Shown: positions 1 through 6,643 of the stretch, piece by piece
Numbering within the stretch: the stretch's first letter is position 1
Layout: the number at the start of each line of letters is the position of its first letter
Assembly: GCA_045631525.1 (NCBI GenBank)
Contig: JAZQUY010000023.1
Span: forward strand, 1 to 19,691
Direction: 5' to 3'
Origin: SIG440 sp045631525
GTDB lineage: Bacteria > Bacillota > Clostridia > Monoglobales > Monoglobaceae
Length of the DNA stretch: 19,691 bases
Translations under genes and position numbers: made by a program
The notes under the pieces: model-generated
Told to the model about the DNA's origin: nothing
The model's input: the letters and a program-made list of their open reading frames with translations, nothing else
Databases searched by the model: none

Positions 1-2
1 TT

Positions 3-512
3 AACAAAAAAAATAAATATGTTGATGAAGCAAATATGTGGCATAAACTTGCTGTTACAGATGATTTAACAGGTATTTATAACAGAAATGCATACAACTT
101 ATATGTTGAAAAAAACAAAGCAAATACAAAAAAGGAATCCAGGTGGATAATGCTTTTTGATGTTGACGATTTTAAAATAATTAACGATACAAAAGGTCAT
201 TTGGCAGGAGATCTTGTGCTTAAAAACGTAGCTAAATTGCTTTTGGAAATTTTTTCTTCATGTCAATATAGAGTTTTTCGCATAGGTGGGGATGAATTTT
301 TGGTTTTGGCAGAAAATGTTTCTGAAGATGAAATAGTTGAGCATTTGATTTTGGTAAAAAGGCGTTTTGAGAGGAATGGTGAGATAAATTTATCAAAAGG
401 ATATTCATTGATTAAAGATACTCCAGAAAAAGCTTTTAGATATGCAGATGAGATGCTTTATGCGGATAAATTGTCTAAAAAAAGGCGAAACTGCTCCGCA
501 GAGAACATCTAA
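3..512 (+). CDS. GGDEF-domain protein (probable diguanylate cyclase), 5' truncated
   Basis: GGDEF enzymes make the second messenger cyclic di-GMP from two GTP. The frame is open to the left edge, so only the C-terminal part is in the window; the first visible Met (position 36) sits in the linker before the domain and is unlikely to be the start. Visible family marks are DDLTGIYNR at the domain start, FDVDDFKIINDTKGH (metal and substrate binding), an intact GGDEF at bases 285-299, and a YADEMLYADK end. The residues that would form the RxxD inhibitory site just before GGDEF are not Arg and Asp, so product inhibition through that site is not expected. The last residues are basic, and the stop codon lies in CATCTAA, resembling the start of the repeat motif described further on. 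Input domains lie outside the window, so the sensed signal is unknown. Confidence 0.9.
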   Translation, partial: NKKNKYVDEANMWHKLAVTDDLTGIYNRNAYNLYVEKNKANTKKESRWIMLFDVDDFKIINDTKGHLAGDLVLKNVAKLLLEIFSSCQYRVFRIGGDEFLVLAENVSEDEIVEHLILVKRRFERNGEINLSKGYSLIKDTPEKAFRYADEMLYADKLSKKRRNCSAENI

Positions 513-542
513 ATTTTCAAATGGTAGATTTATCAAAAGTGT

Positions 543-557
543 CATCTAAACCATTCG
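543..557 (+). repeat. Interspersed 16-base motif, copy 1
   Basis: CATCTAAACCATTCG, matching the first 15 bases of the motif also found at 691-706, 804-819 and 3987-4002. It follows the GGDEF gene and precedes a pyrimidine-rich stretch. Confidence 0.55.
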
Positions 558-690
558 TTTCTTTTGTACTATTATCTTTTCACTATTCTCTCTTCACTTT
601 TCACTAAAAAATTGTCGTTTCCAGATAAGAGATAAAAGAGAATAGAGAAGAGAAATGGTTGCTTTGCTTATGCAAAGCTATTTTTATATG

Positions 691-706
691 CATCTAAATC
701 ATTCGG
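691..706 (+). repeat. Interspersed 16-base motif, copy 2
   Basis: CATCTAAATCATTCGG. It ends 9 bases before the A-tract of the terminator-like hairpin at 716-747. Confidence 0.6.
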
Positions 707-715
707 CTCTTCCAG

Positions 716-747
716 AAAAAAGACTTGTCAATTGACAAGTCTTTTTT
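716..747. terminator. Symmetric hairpin terminator
   Basis: The perfect palindrome GACTTGTCAATTGACAAGTC (722-741) is flanked by six A and six T, so it would work as an intrinsic terminator on either strand. It probably stops transcription from the GGDEF gene before the thiamine operon. Confidence 0.75.
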
Positions 748-803
748 CGACGAAATAAATTATTTCACATCAACGAAGTTGATATTTTATTAAAAACTTA
801 TGG

Positions 804-819
804 TATCTAAACTATTCGG
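804..819 (+). repeat. Interspersed 16-base motif, copy 3
   Basis: TATCTAAACTATTCGG, two mismatches from CATCTAAACCATTCGG, followed directly by a T-run. Confidence 0.5.
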
Positions 820-856
820 TTTTTTATATCATGTGAAAAAACTTTATCTTAAACTA

Positions 857-885
857 TTGAAAAATTTCTTGAAAAGTGATATAAT
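857..885 (+). promoter_or_regulatory. Promoter of the thiamine operon
   Basis: TTGAAA (857-862), a 17-base spacer, and TATAAT (880-885) with an upstream TG (extended -10). It lies just before the TPP riboswitch. The 15 bases GAAAAGTGATATAAT recur exactly in the promoter at 4560-4587. Confidence 0.85.
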
Positions 886-897
886 GCTTTTAAACTT

Positions 898-995
898 AAT
901 AGACGGGAGCTTGTATTACAGGCTGAGAGGAAGGTGCGACCTTCGACCGAGAACCTGATTTGGATAATGCCAACGTAGGGATGCCTGATACATAG
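898..995 (+). ncRNA. TPP riboswitch (THI element)
   Basis: The conserved blocks of the TPP aptamer occur in order: GACGGGAGC, GGCTGAGAG, ACCTGATTTGGATAATGCC and CGTAGGGA. The aptamer binds thiamine pyrophosphate and is followed by a terminator at 1020-1052 and by thiM. This fits transcription attenuation: with TPP bound the terminator should form and the salvage genes should be off. The exact limits of stem P1 are uncertain. Confidence 0.96.
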
Positions 996-1019
996 TGTTA
1001 GGAGGAACAAAGAATTTTT

Positions 1020-1052
1020 AGGAAGTTACCAAATCGGTAGCTTCCTTTTTGT
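1020..1052 (+). terminator. Riboswitch-controlled terminator
   Basis: GGAAG-T-TACC ... GGTA-G-CTTCC forms a stem of about ten base pairs followed by TTTTTG. It lies between the TPP aptamer and thiM, so it is probably the expression platform. I did not work out the competing antiterminator. Confidence 0.8.
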
Positions 1053-1113
1053 TTGGTAAGGTTTGTTATTAAGTTAATAAACAGCCGATAATTACGGCAG
1101 AAAGAGGTAATTT

Positions 1114-1935
1114 ATGTTAGGAAAATGTCTTGAAAACGTGAAGGAAAAAACACCGCTTATTCACAACATCACGAACTACGTTACAGTTAATGATGTTGCA
1201 AATGCCCTGCTTGCATCAGGAGGAAGCCCCATTATGTCGGATGAACCGGATGATGTTGAAGATATTACATCCATATGCGGAGGACTTAATATCAACATAG
1301 GAACACTGAACAAAAAAAGCATTGAAGCTATGTTTATTTCCGGTAAGAAGTCAAAAGAACTCGGGAACATTGTACTTCTTGACCCTGTAGGCGCAGGTGC
1401 AAGTAAACTTAGAACAGAAACTGCACTAAAAATTATGAATGAAATTAAGCCTGATGTTATTAGAGGAAACATATCTGAGGTTAAAACCCTTGCGTCAGGT
1501 AACGGAACAACCAAAGGTGTAGATGCAGATGCAGCAGATGTTGTAACAGATGAAAATCTTGACTCAATGGTAGAGTTTGCAAAAGCATTTTCCAAAAAGT
1601 CAGGAGCGGTTATTGCGATAACCGGTGCTATAGATTTGGTGGCAGACAGTAAAAAATGCTATGTAATCAGAAACGGTTCACCTATGATGAGCCGTATTAC
1701 AGGAACAGGCTGTATGCTTTCGGGTCTTACTACTGCATACGTAGTTGCAAATCCCGATAATATAATCGAGGCTGTTGCAGCATCCGTGTGCCTTATGGGA
1801 CTTGCGGGTGAGATTGGAGTGTCAAAGATGAAAGGAAACGAAGGGAATTCAAGTCTTCGAAATCACATTATAGATGCAATATACAATATGGATGCAGAAA
1901 AATTGATTAAAGGAGCAAAATATGAAGTGCGATAA
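1114..1935 (+). CDS. thiM: Hydroxyethylthiazole kinase
   Basis: ThiM phosphorylates 5-(2-hydroxyethyl)-4-methylthiazole using ATP, which lets salvaged thiazole enter thiamine synthesis. Its 273 residues match the family's usual length. Visible marks are NITNYVTVN near the N-terminus (substrate binding), DPVGAGAS, RGNISEV, and GTGCMLSGL with the anion-hole and catalytic cysteine at about residue 200. The start is ATG 1114, with an AGAGG-type ribosome binding site just upstream. It is the first gene after the TPP riboswitch and overlaps thiE by 14 bases, indicating translational coupling. No thiazole synthesis genes (thiG, thiH, thiS) are in the window, in keeping with a salvage role. Confidence 0.96.
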   Translation: MLGKCLENVKEKTPLIHNITNYVTVNDVANALLASGGSPIMSDEPDDVEDITSICGGLNINIGTLNKKSIEAMFISGKKSKELGNIVLLDPVGAGASKLRTETALKIMNEIKPDVIRGNISEVKTLASGNGTTKGVDADAADVVTDENLDSMVEFAKAFSKKSGAVIAITGAIDLVADSKKCYVIRNGSPMMSRITGTGCMLSGLTTAYVVANPDNIIEAVAASVCLMGLAGEIGVSKMKGNEGNSSLRNHIIDAIYNMDAEKLIKGAKYEVR

Positions 1936-2563
1936 AAAATCATTACTCTTATATGCGGTAACAGACCGCACATGGTTGAATGATGATACCTTATATAAAC
2001 AGGTTGAGAAAGCAATAAAGGGTGGAGTTAGTTTTGTTCAGCTTCGTGAAAAAAAGCTAGACGAAGAAAGTTTTCTTAATGAAGCTTTACAAATACAGAA
2101 ATTGTGTAGAAAGTACAATACACCTTTTGTAATTAATGACAATGTTGAAATTGCAAAAAAGATAAATGCTGATGGCGTACATGTTGGGCAAAGTGATATG
2201 AAAGCAGCGAATGTAAGAGCTATCCTTGGAGACGATAAAATCCTTGGTGTATCGGCGCAAACAGTAGAACAAGCTTTGCTTGCTGAAAAACAAGGAGCAG
2301 ACTATCTTGGCGTGGGAGCTGTTTTTCCGACAGGCTCTAAAACAGATGCTGAGGATGTAAGTCATGAAACATTAAAAGCAATATGCGAAGCGGTGAATAT
2401 TCCGGTTGTTGCCATAGGTGGAATTGGCGCAGGCAATGTATTAAAACTTGAAAACAGCGGTATTTCAGGAATAGCAGCAATCAGTGCAATTTTTGCAGCA
2501 GATGATATTGAATCAGCAACAAAAAGTTTAAAAGAGCTGACGGAAAAGGTGGTATCCAAATGA
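1922..2563 (+). CDS. thiE: Thiamine-phosphate synthase
   Basis: ThiE joins HMP pyrophosphate to thiazole phosphate, releasing pyrophosphate and giving thiamine monophosphate. The 213-residue TIM-barrel carries the expected motifs: QLREK near residue 40, VINDNVEIAKKINADGVHVGQ (the aspartates and HVGQ phosphate site), GVGAVFPTGSK, and VAIGGI near the C-terminus. It starts inside the end of thiM and its last bases overlap the next gene as ATGA (2560-2563), so thiM, thiE and the following fusion are very likely one coupled transcript under the TPP riboswitch. Confidence 0.96.
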   Translation: MKCDKKSLLLYAVTDRTWLNDDTLYKQVEKAIKGGVSFVQLREKKLDEESFLNEALQIQKLCRKYNTPFVINDNVEIAKKINADGVHVGQSDMKAANVRAILGDDKILGVSAQTVEQALLAEKQGADYLGVGAVFPTGSKTDAEDVSHETLKAICEAVNIPVVAIGGIGAGNVLKLENSGISGIAAISAIFAADDIESATKSLKELTEKVVSK

Positions 2564-3993
2564 TAAAAGGTGCAATTTTTGATTTAGATGGAACAATCAT
2601 TGATTCAATGTTTATATGGGACACAATAGGAGAAGAATATCTTCGCTCTCTTGGAAAAGAACCGAAAGAGAATCTTGCAGAGACTTTTAAGACTTTTACA
2701 CTCAAGCAAGCTGCTGAATACTATCGCAATCATTATGGTATTGAGCTTTCTGCCTGTGAAATTGTAGATGGTATAAATAATATGGTGGCAGAAATATATC
2801 GCACAAAAGTAACTCTTAAAACGGGCGTAGGTGATTTTTTGAAAAGATTACAGAGTGCAGATGTGAAAATGTGTGTTGCAACTGTAACGGACAGACCTAT
2901 TGTAGAAGATGTTTTGAAACGGTTGAATGTTCGTGATTACTTTTCTGAAATATTTACCTGTGCTGAAGTTGGATATAACAAAGAAACACCTGAGATTTAC
3001 AGACAAGCGCTAAAACATCTTGGAACAGAAAAAACGGAAACAGTAGTTTTTGAAGATGTTTTTCACGCTTTGAAAACTGCTAAAAAAGATGGATTTAAGA
3101 TTGCCGCGGTTTATGATTCGCACGAGCCAAGACAAAAGGAACTGAAAGAAATTTCAGATTACTATATAACGGATTTTGATAGTTTTTGTTTTAAGACAAA
3201 AATGGAAACGGCATTAACTATTGCAGGTAGTGATTCAAGTGGCGGTGCAGGTATTCAGGCAGATATAAAAACTATGACAATGAATGGTGTTTATGCAATG
3301 AGTGCGATTACGGCACTCACTGCTCAAAATACAATTGGTGTAAGAGCGATTTTAGAGGTGGAACCTGATTTTCTGAAAGAGCAAATTGATGCAGTTTTTG
3401 AAGATATATTTCCTGATAGCGTAAAAATTGGAATGGTAGCATCAAGCGAGCTTATAAATATAATTGCCGACAGGCTAAAATATTATAATGCAAAAAACAT
3501 TGTTGTAGACCCCGTAATGGTTGCAACAAGCGGTTCAGCTCTCATCAAGACGGAGGCAATAAAAACATTGGTTGAAAAGTTACTACCAATTTCAACCCTT
3601 GTAACTCCCAATATTCCTGAAGCAGAAATTTTATCTGATATGAAAATTAGGAACAAGGACGATATGATAAAAGCAGCGGATTTCATTGAGAAAACCTATG
3701 GGTGTAGCGTTTTGCTAAAAGGAGGTCACAGCATAAACGATGCAAATGACCTTTTGTGTGAAAATGGCAGGTTTGTATGGTTTGATGGTAAAAGAATTGA
3801 CAATCCCAACACGCACGGAACGGGATGCACTTTATCAAGCGCCATAGCATCAAATCTTGCAAAAGGACTTAGTCTTGTGGATTCTGTAAAGAAAGCAAAA
3901 AATTACATATCTGATGCACTTGCTGAAGGTCTTGATTTAGGAAAAGGCTCTGGTCCTATGAAACATAATTTTATAGTAAGCGATGGCATCTGA
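2560..3993 (+). CDS. thiD: HAD phosphatase / HMP(-P) kinase ThiD fusion
   Basis: One 477-residue frame joins two enzymes. Residues 1-214 are a HAD hydrolase of the beta-phosphoglucomutase type: FDLDGT with Asp8 and Asp10, a motif II Thr near 108, Lys141 and the acidic pair Glu165-Asp166. Residues 215-477 are a full-length ThiD, which phosphorylates hydroxymethylpyrimidine twice to HMP pyrophosphate: TIAGSDSSGGAG, DPVMVATSG, TPNIPEAE, LLKGGH, and HGTGCTLSSA with Cys423. Met215 begins the ThiD part but has no ribosome binding site before it, so a true fusion is likely. The gene overlaps thiE by 4 bases. The HAD substrate is not shown by the sequence. Thiamine monophosphate, or surplus phosphorylated pyrimidine, would fit the pathway. 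Confidence 0.93.
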   Translation: MIKGAIFDLDGTIIDSMFIWDTIGEEYLRSLGKEPKENLAETFKTFTLKQAAEYYRNHYGIELSACEIVDGINNMVAEIYRTKVTLKTGVGDFLKRLQSADVKMCVATVTDRPIVEDVLKRLNVRDYFSEIFTCAEVGYNKETPEIYRQALKHLGTEKTETVVFEDVFHALKTAKKDGFKIAAVYDSHEPRQKELKEISDYYITDFDSFCFKTKMETALTIAGSDSSGGAGIQADIKTMTMNGVYAMSAITALTAQNTIGVRAILEVEPDFLKEQIDAVFEDIFPDSVKIGMVASSELINIIADRLKYYNAKNIVVDPVMVATSGSALIKTEAIKTLVEKLLPISTLVTPNIPEAEILSDMKIRNKDDMIKAADFIEKTYGCSVLLKGGHSINDANDLLCENGRFVWFDGKRIDNPNTHGTGCTLSSAIASNLAKGLSLVDSVKKAKNYISDALAEGLDLGKGSGPMKHNFIVSDGI

Positions 3994-4002
3994 GCCATTC
4001 GG
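3987..4002 (+). repeat. Interspersed 16-base motif, copy 4
   Basis: CATCTGAGCCATTCGG. It contains the thiD stop codon (TGA, 3991-3993) and lies 7 bases before the terminator at 4010-4038, the same arrangement as copy 2. Confidence 0.6.
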
Positions 4003-4009
4003 CCTTTAC

Positions 4010-4038
4010 AAAACGACTTGCTTTGGCAAGTCGTTTTT
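4010..4038 (+). terminator. Terminator of the thiamine operon
   Basis: AAAACGACTTGC-TTTG-GCAAGTCGTTTT is a perfect 12-base-pair stem with a four-base loop, ending in a T-run. It ends the thiM-thiE-thiD transcript. Confidence 0.9.
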
Positions 4039-4064
4039 CGTTTTGTTAAGATTTCATCTAAAAA

Positions 4065-4113
4065 AAGGGCGCTATCTCAATTTGTGAAGATTCACCTATT
4101 GAGCCACGCCCTT
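4065..4113. terminator. Three-stem hairpin between convergent genes
   Basis: Nested inverted arms AAGGGCG/CGCCCTT, CTCAAT/ATTGAG and GTGAA/TTCAC form one long interrupted hairpin. On the minus strand it lies directly after the stop of the membrane-protein gene and ends in a T-run, so it is probably that gene's terminator. It also has a T-rich tail on the plus strand. Confidence 0.75.
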
Positions 4114-4117
4114 ATTT

Positions 4118-4516
4118 TTAGTTACAGTTAAATCTGCAAGCAATAAGGCAGGTTGCACTTGTTATCAAAAGCGAAAAGAAAAACAGGAGTGCGCCTGTTA
4201 TTATTGTTCCTAAGATACTTGTTGCAGCAAATGTTATACCAAGAAGAATAACCGCTGTCAGTATTGTACCAAGGATTCCTACTAAAAATGCTCCCAAATT
4301 TCTGCAGCAGCAAGCGGCTTCGCGAGGCTCAGAAACGGGGGTTGCAAGGGTTAGACCAAGGAAACCTACTGCAATGCCAAACAATACCCACAAAAATGCA
4401 GGTGTGATTGTTACAATGCCCATAAAGCTTAAAATTGCTGCGATTATACCGATAATAATGCTTGCTATAACGGCTTTGCTTGTACAGTTAAACTCACAGT
4501 TGCAAGTTATAATCAT
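4118..4516 (-). CDS. Small cysteine-rich four-helix membrane protein
   Basis: I place the start at the Met beginning MIITCNCEFNC, giving 132 residues, because GGAGGTG lies at the right distance before it; a longer frame reaching 4552 has no such site. Four hydrophobic stretches are predicted, roughly residues 15-37, 40-58, 75-97 and 100-125. Cysteines cluster outside them: CNCEFNC at the N-terminus, ACCC in the middle loop, and ACRFNCN at the C-terminus, so the two ends nearly mirror each other. It resembles hypothetical proteins I associate with Clostridia, but I know no function. The cysteines could bind a metal or form disulfides; that is a guess. It diverges from the GNAT gene and ends at the hairpin 4065-4113. 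Confidence 0.75.
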   Translation of the reverse strand: MIITCNCEFNCTSKAVIASIIIGIIAAILSFMGIVTITPAFLWVLFGIAVGFLGLTLATPVSEPREAACCCRNLGAFLVGILGTILTAVILLGITFAATSILGTIITGALLFFFSLLITSATCLIACRFNCN

Positions 4517-4559
4517 ATATTTCACCTCCAATTTATAATATGCGCAAAGCAAAAAAATG

Positions 4560-4587
4560 TTGAAAAATGGAAGAAAAGTGATATAAT
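4560..4587 (+). promoter_or_regulatory. Promoter of the GNAT gene
   Basis: TTGAAA (4560-4565), a 16-base spacer, and TATAAT (4582-4587) with an extended TG. It lies in the divergent gap shared with the membrane-protein gene. Confidence 0.8.
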
Positions 4588-4617
4588 AATAGTAACAATG
4601 AACATGGAGGAGTCTTT

Positions 4618-5094
4618 ATGAATATAATCAGGCTTGAAAAAAGAGAAAGTCCTGTTTTTGAAAAGGTTGTGGAATGGAATTATAACTGGTGGGGCAAGAA
4701 AAATGGAAAAAGCAAGGAAGAAATTGAATATCTTTTCAAGCATTCAATCTGCAAAGACCGTTTGCCACAGACCTTTGTTGCAATAGATAATGGTGAAGCG
4801 GTGGGAATGTATCAGTTGTCGATGACTGATGATTTGTTTGGCAGACCTGATTTGTATCCATGGCTTATAAATGTCTATGTGGACAAAAAGCACAGAGGAA
4901 AAAAGATTTGCAGAGCGCTTATGGAAACGGTTTCTGAAAATGCAACGGCTGCAGGATGCACGGAGCTTTACCTTTACACAAGCCATGTGGGATTGTATGA
5001 AAAATTCGGCTGGGAGTTTGTGGGAGATGTCAGAACTTTCAATGAAGAATCCCCTATGGAAAGACTTTACAAGCTGGATATGATGGCTAAGTAA
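4618..5094 (+). CDS. GNAT-family N-acetyltransferase
   Basis: GNAT enzymes move an acetyl group from acetyl-CoA to an amine. The 158-residue protein has the family's motif A at about residues 83-100 (LINVYVDKKHRGKKICRAL, with the loop that grips the CoA pyrophosphate) and motif B at about 127-136 (YEKFGWEFVG). The ATG follows GGAGGAG at a normal distance. It has its own promoter and no partner gene, so the substrate cannot be read from context. It could act on a small amine, an antibiotic, or a protein N-terminus. Confidence 0.88.
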   Translation: MNIIRLEKRESPVFEKVVEWNYNWWGKKNGKSKEEIEYLFKHSICKDRLPQTFVAIDNGEAVGMYQLSMTDDLFGRPDLYPWLINVYVDKKHRGKKICRALMETVSENATAAGCTELYLYTSHVGLYEKFGWEFVGDVRTFNEESPMERLYKLDMMAK

Positions 5095-5151
5095 ATTATA
5101 ATAAAGAATATTGTTAAACTGGCAGAAATAATGGTTTCTGTATTGATTTAA

Positions 5152-5160
5152 TGGTATAAT
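5152..5160 (+). promoter_or_regulatory. Extended -10 promoter of the esterase operon
   Basis: TGGTATAAT is a good extended -10. No convincing -35 lies at the right spacing. Transcription would start near 5167, just before the small dyad at 5174-5194. Confidence 0.55.
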
Positions 5161-5173
5161 TATGATATACTGA

Positions 5174-5194
5174 CATTGTCTATAAACGATAATG
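5174..5194 (+). promoter_or_regulatory. Stem-loop in the esterase leader
   Basis: CATTGTC-TATAAAC-GATAATG gives seven pairs (one G-T) around a seven-base loop, followed by TTTTCA. It lies right after the expected transcription start. It may be a repressor operator or a weak attenuator. Confidence 0.35.
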
Positions 5195-5221
5195 TTTTCA
5201 CTGTGAGGAGTGATTTGTTCT

Positions 5222-6031
5222 ATGTTATATGAAAAAGTTTACTTTGACGAAAAAGACCCAAATGCGTTTCTTGAAGTTTTTGTCTCTGAACATCCAAAGG
5301 ATTTCGTGAGAAAAGCGATGCTGATTATCCCAGGCGGTGCTTATATGGGTGTTGACGGTGACCGTGAGGGTGAACCGATTGCCCTTGCTTTTCTGCCAAA
5401 AGGCTACAATGCCTTTGTGCTAAATTATTCTACTGGAGAAGGAATTTCTTTTCCCCAGCATCTTATTCAGGCATCAAAGGCGGTTAAATACATACGAGAC
5501 AATGCTAAGAAGTTTAATATTGACCCCCAGAAATTGATTGTTTCAGGTTTTTCAGCGGGCGGACATCTTGCGGCGTGTCTTGGAACTATGTGGGATAAAA
5601 AAGAGATTTATGATGAGATAGATATGCCGTTTGGCTACAATAAGCCTGACGGGATGATGCTTATTTATCCTGTTATTTCGGGAAAACATCACGTTCTTTC
5701 GTTTAAATGGCTGTTTGGCGGTCAGGTACCTGATGAGGATATGAAATATCAGGGAAGTCCCGAAAATTTCATAAGTGAAAATTCAAGTCCTGCTTATATT
5801 ATGCATACCTCAAATGACCAGATTGTAGATGTGAAAAACTCCCTTGCTTTGGCAGACGCTCTGGCTACAAATGGTATAAAGTTTGAAATGCATATTTTCC
5901 CTGACGGACCTCACGGCGTAGCGCTTGGCAATGAAATCACCAAATGCGGAAATGAAAAATGGTGCAACAGTGCCATCGCAACATGGGTTGACAGTGCTGC
6001 CACCTGGGCAGAAAATCTTTTTGCAGAATAA
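5222..6031 (+). CDS. Alpha/beta hydrolase, probable carbohydrate esterase
   Basis: A 269-residue serine hydrolase of the acetyl-xylan/feruloyl-esterase-like alpha/beta fold. The oxyanion motif PGGAY lies at about 37-41, the nucleophile in GFSAGG (Ser111), and the probable acid and base are Asp199 (SNDQIVD) and His231 (GPHG). I choose ATG 5222 because GAGGAG sits 11 bases before it; an upstream GTG at 5210 would overlap that site. There is no signal peptide, so it should act in the cytosol, on short acylated sugars taken up by the cell. It is followed 12 bases later by a second esterase and then an epimerase-like gene, which points to deacylation of imported oligosaccharides. The exact acyl group and sugar are unknown. 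Confidence 0.88.
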   Translation: MLYEKVYFDEKDPNAFLEVFVSEHPKDFVRKAMLIIPGGAYMGVDGDREGEPIALAFLPKGYNAFVLNYSTGEGISFPQHLIQASKAVKYIRDNAKKFNIDPQKLIVSGFSAGGHLAACLGTMWDKKEIYDEIDMPFGYNKPDGMMLIYPVISGKHHVLSFKWLFGGQVPDEDMKYQGSPENFISENSSPAYIMHTSNDQIVDVKNSLALADALATNGIKFEMHIFPDGPHGVALGNEITKCGNEKWCNSAIATWVDSAATWAENLFAE

Positions 6032-6043
6032 GGGAGGCGGAGT

Positions 6044-6592
6044 ATGAAAAAAATTACTTTACTTGGTGATTCAATACGTATGGGATATGGAAAACGTGTT
6101 GAAGAGCTTTTGAAAGATGAATTTGAAATCTATCAACCTGAGGATAACTGCCGTTTTTCAAAATATACCCTGCGAGGTGTTCTTTATGAATGGTCAAAGC
6201 AAATTGAGGGCAGTGATGTCATTCACTGGAACAATGGACTTTGGGATATGTGTGATTTTGGAGAGGGCGTTTTCACTTCTAAAGAGGAATATGCAGAAAA
6301 TATGAAACGCATTGCAAAGCTTCTCAAAGAAAAGGGAAAGACAGTTATTTTTGCTACTACTACCCCTATTCGTGAGGGAAATCCTTATGATGATAATGAT
6401 AGAATTGTTGAATATAACAATTTTATTGCACCAATTCTCTCGGAAATGGGAATTCTCATAAATGACCTTCACAGTGTGATTGCACCCGACATAAACAAAT
6501 ACATACGCGAGGATGATAAAATTCATCTTACTGACGATGGTATTGAAGTTTGTGCCAAAAAGGTTATTGAAAGAATAAAAAATGTTTTATAA
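6044..6592 (+). CDS. SGNH/GDSL hydrolase
   Basis: This 182-residue protein is a lipase/esterase-like SGNH hydrolase. Block I is LLGDS (Ser10), the GN block is HWNNGLWD with Asn64, and block V is DDKIH with Asp158 and His161, so the catalytic set is complete. It lacks a signal peptide. It lies 12 bases after the alpha/beta esterase and before the DUF4432 gene, in one operon. Family members remove acetyl or other acyl groups from sugars and lipids. The neighbours make a sugar ester the more likely substrate, but that is inference. Confidence 0.88.
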   Translation: MKKITLLGDSIRMGYGKRVEELLKDEFEIYQPEDNCRFSKYTLRGVLYEWSKQIEGSDVIHWNNGLWDMCDFGEGVFTSKEEYAENMKRIAKLLKEKGKTVIFATTTPIREGNPYDDNDRIVEYNNFIAPILSEMGILINDLHSVIAPDINKYIREDDKIHLTDDGIEVCAKKVIERIKNVL

Positions 6593-6613
6593 AGCGGAAT
6601 ATATTTAAGATTT

Positions 6614-6636
6614 TGTCCCTTTGGGGACAGGGGAGG
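6614..6636 (+). promoter_or_regulatory. Hairpin abutting the ribosome binding site
   Basis: TGTCCC-TTTG-GGGACA (6614-6629) ends one base before the GGGGAGG ribosome binding site (6630-6636). The CCC arm could pair with either GGGGA copy, so it might mask the site. No T-run follows, so it is not a terminator. Confidence 0.45.
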
Positions 6637-6643
6637 ATAAAAA

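Larger units (their letters stand above)
513..850. other. Non-coding stretch with small hairpins and a repeated motif
   Basis: I see no gene between the GGDEF stop and the thiamine promoter. The stretch holds an inverted pair CTATTCTCT (583-591) / AGAGAATAG (637-645), then four compact hairpins: GCTTTGC-TTAT-GCAAAGC (661-678), a 20-base palindrome (722-741), GAAATAA-A-TTATTTC (752-766) and ATCAAC-GAA-GTTGAT (769-783). Three copies of a motif close to CATCTAAACCATTCGG lie between them. The arms differ from hairpin to hairpin, so this is not a simple tandem repeat. Confidence 0.7.

Noticed and set aside
521..607. Small open frame of 28 codons in the non-coding stretch
   Set aside because: It has no ribosome binding site, and its codons fall inside the repeat motif and the pyrimidine-rich inverted repeat.
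513..850. CRISPR array
   Set aside because: The hairpins have different arms and irregular spacing, without a constant direct repeat and unique spacers.
3202..3993. ThiD as a separate gene starting at Met215 of the fusion
   Set aside because: No ribosome binding site precedes this ATG and the frame is continuous with the HAD domain, so a fusion is the simpler reading. A minor internal start is not excluded.
4065..4113. End of an insertion element
   Set aside because: The long hairpin could recall terminal inverted repeats, but no transposase, second copy or target duplication is visible, and its position after a stop codon with a T-run fits a terminator.
5210..5221. GTG start giving a four-residue longer esterase
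   Set aside because: The GTG overlaps the GAGGAG ribosome binding site that serves the ATG at 5222.
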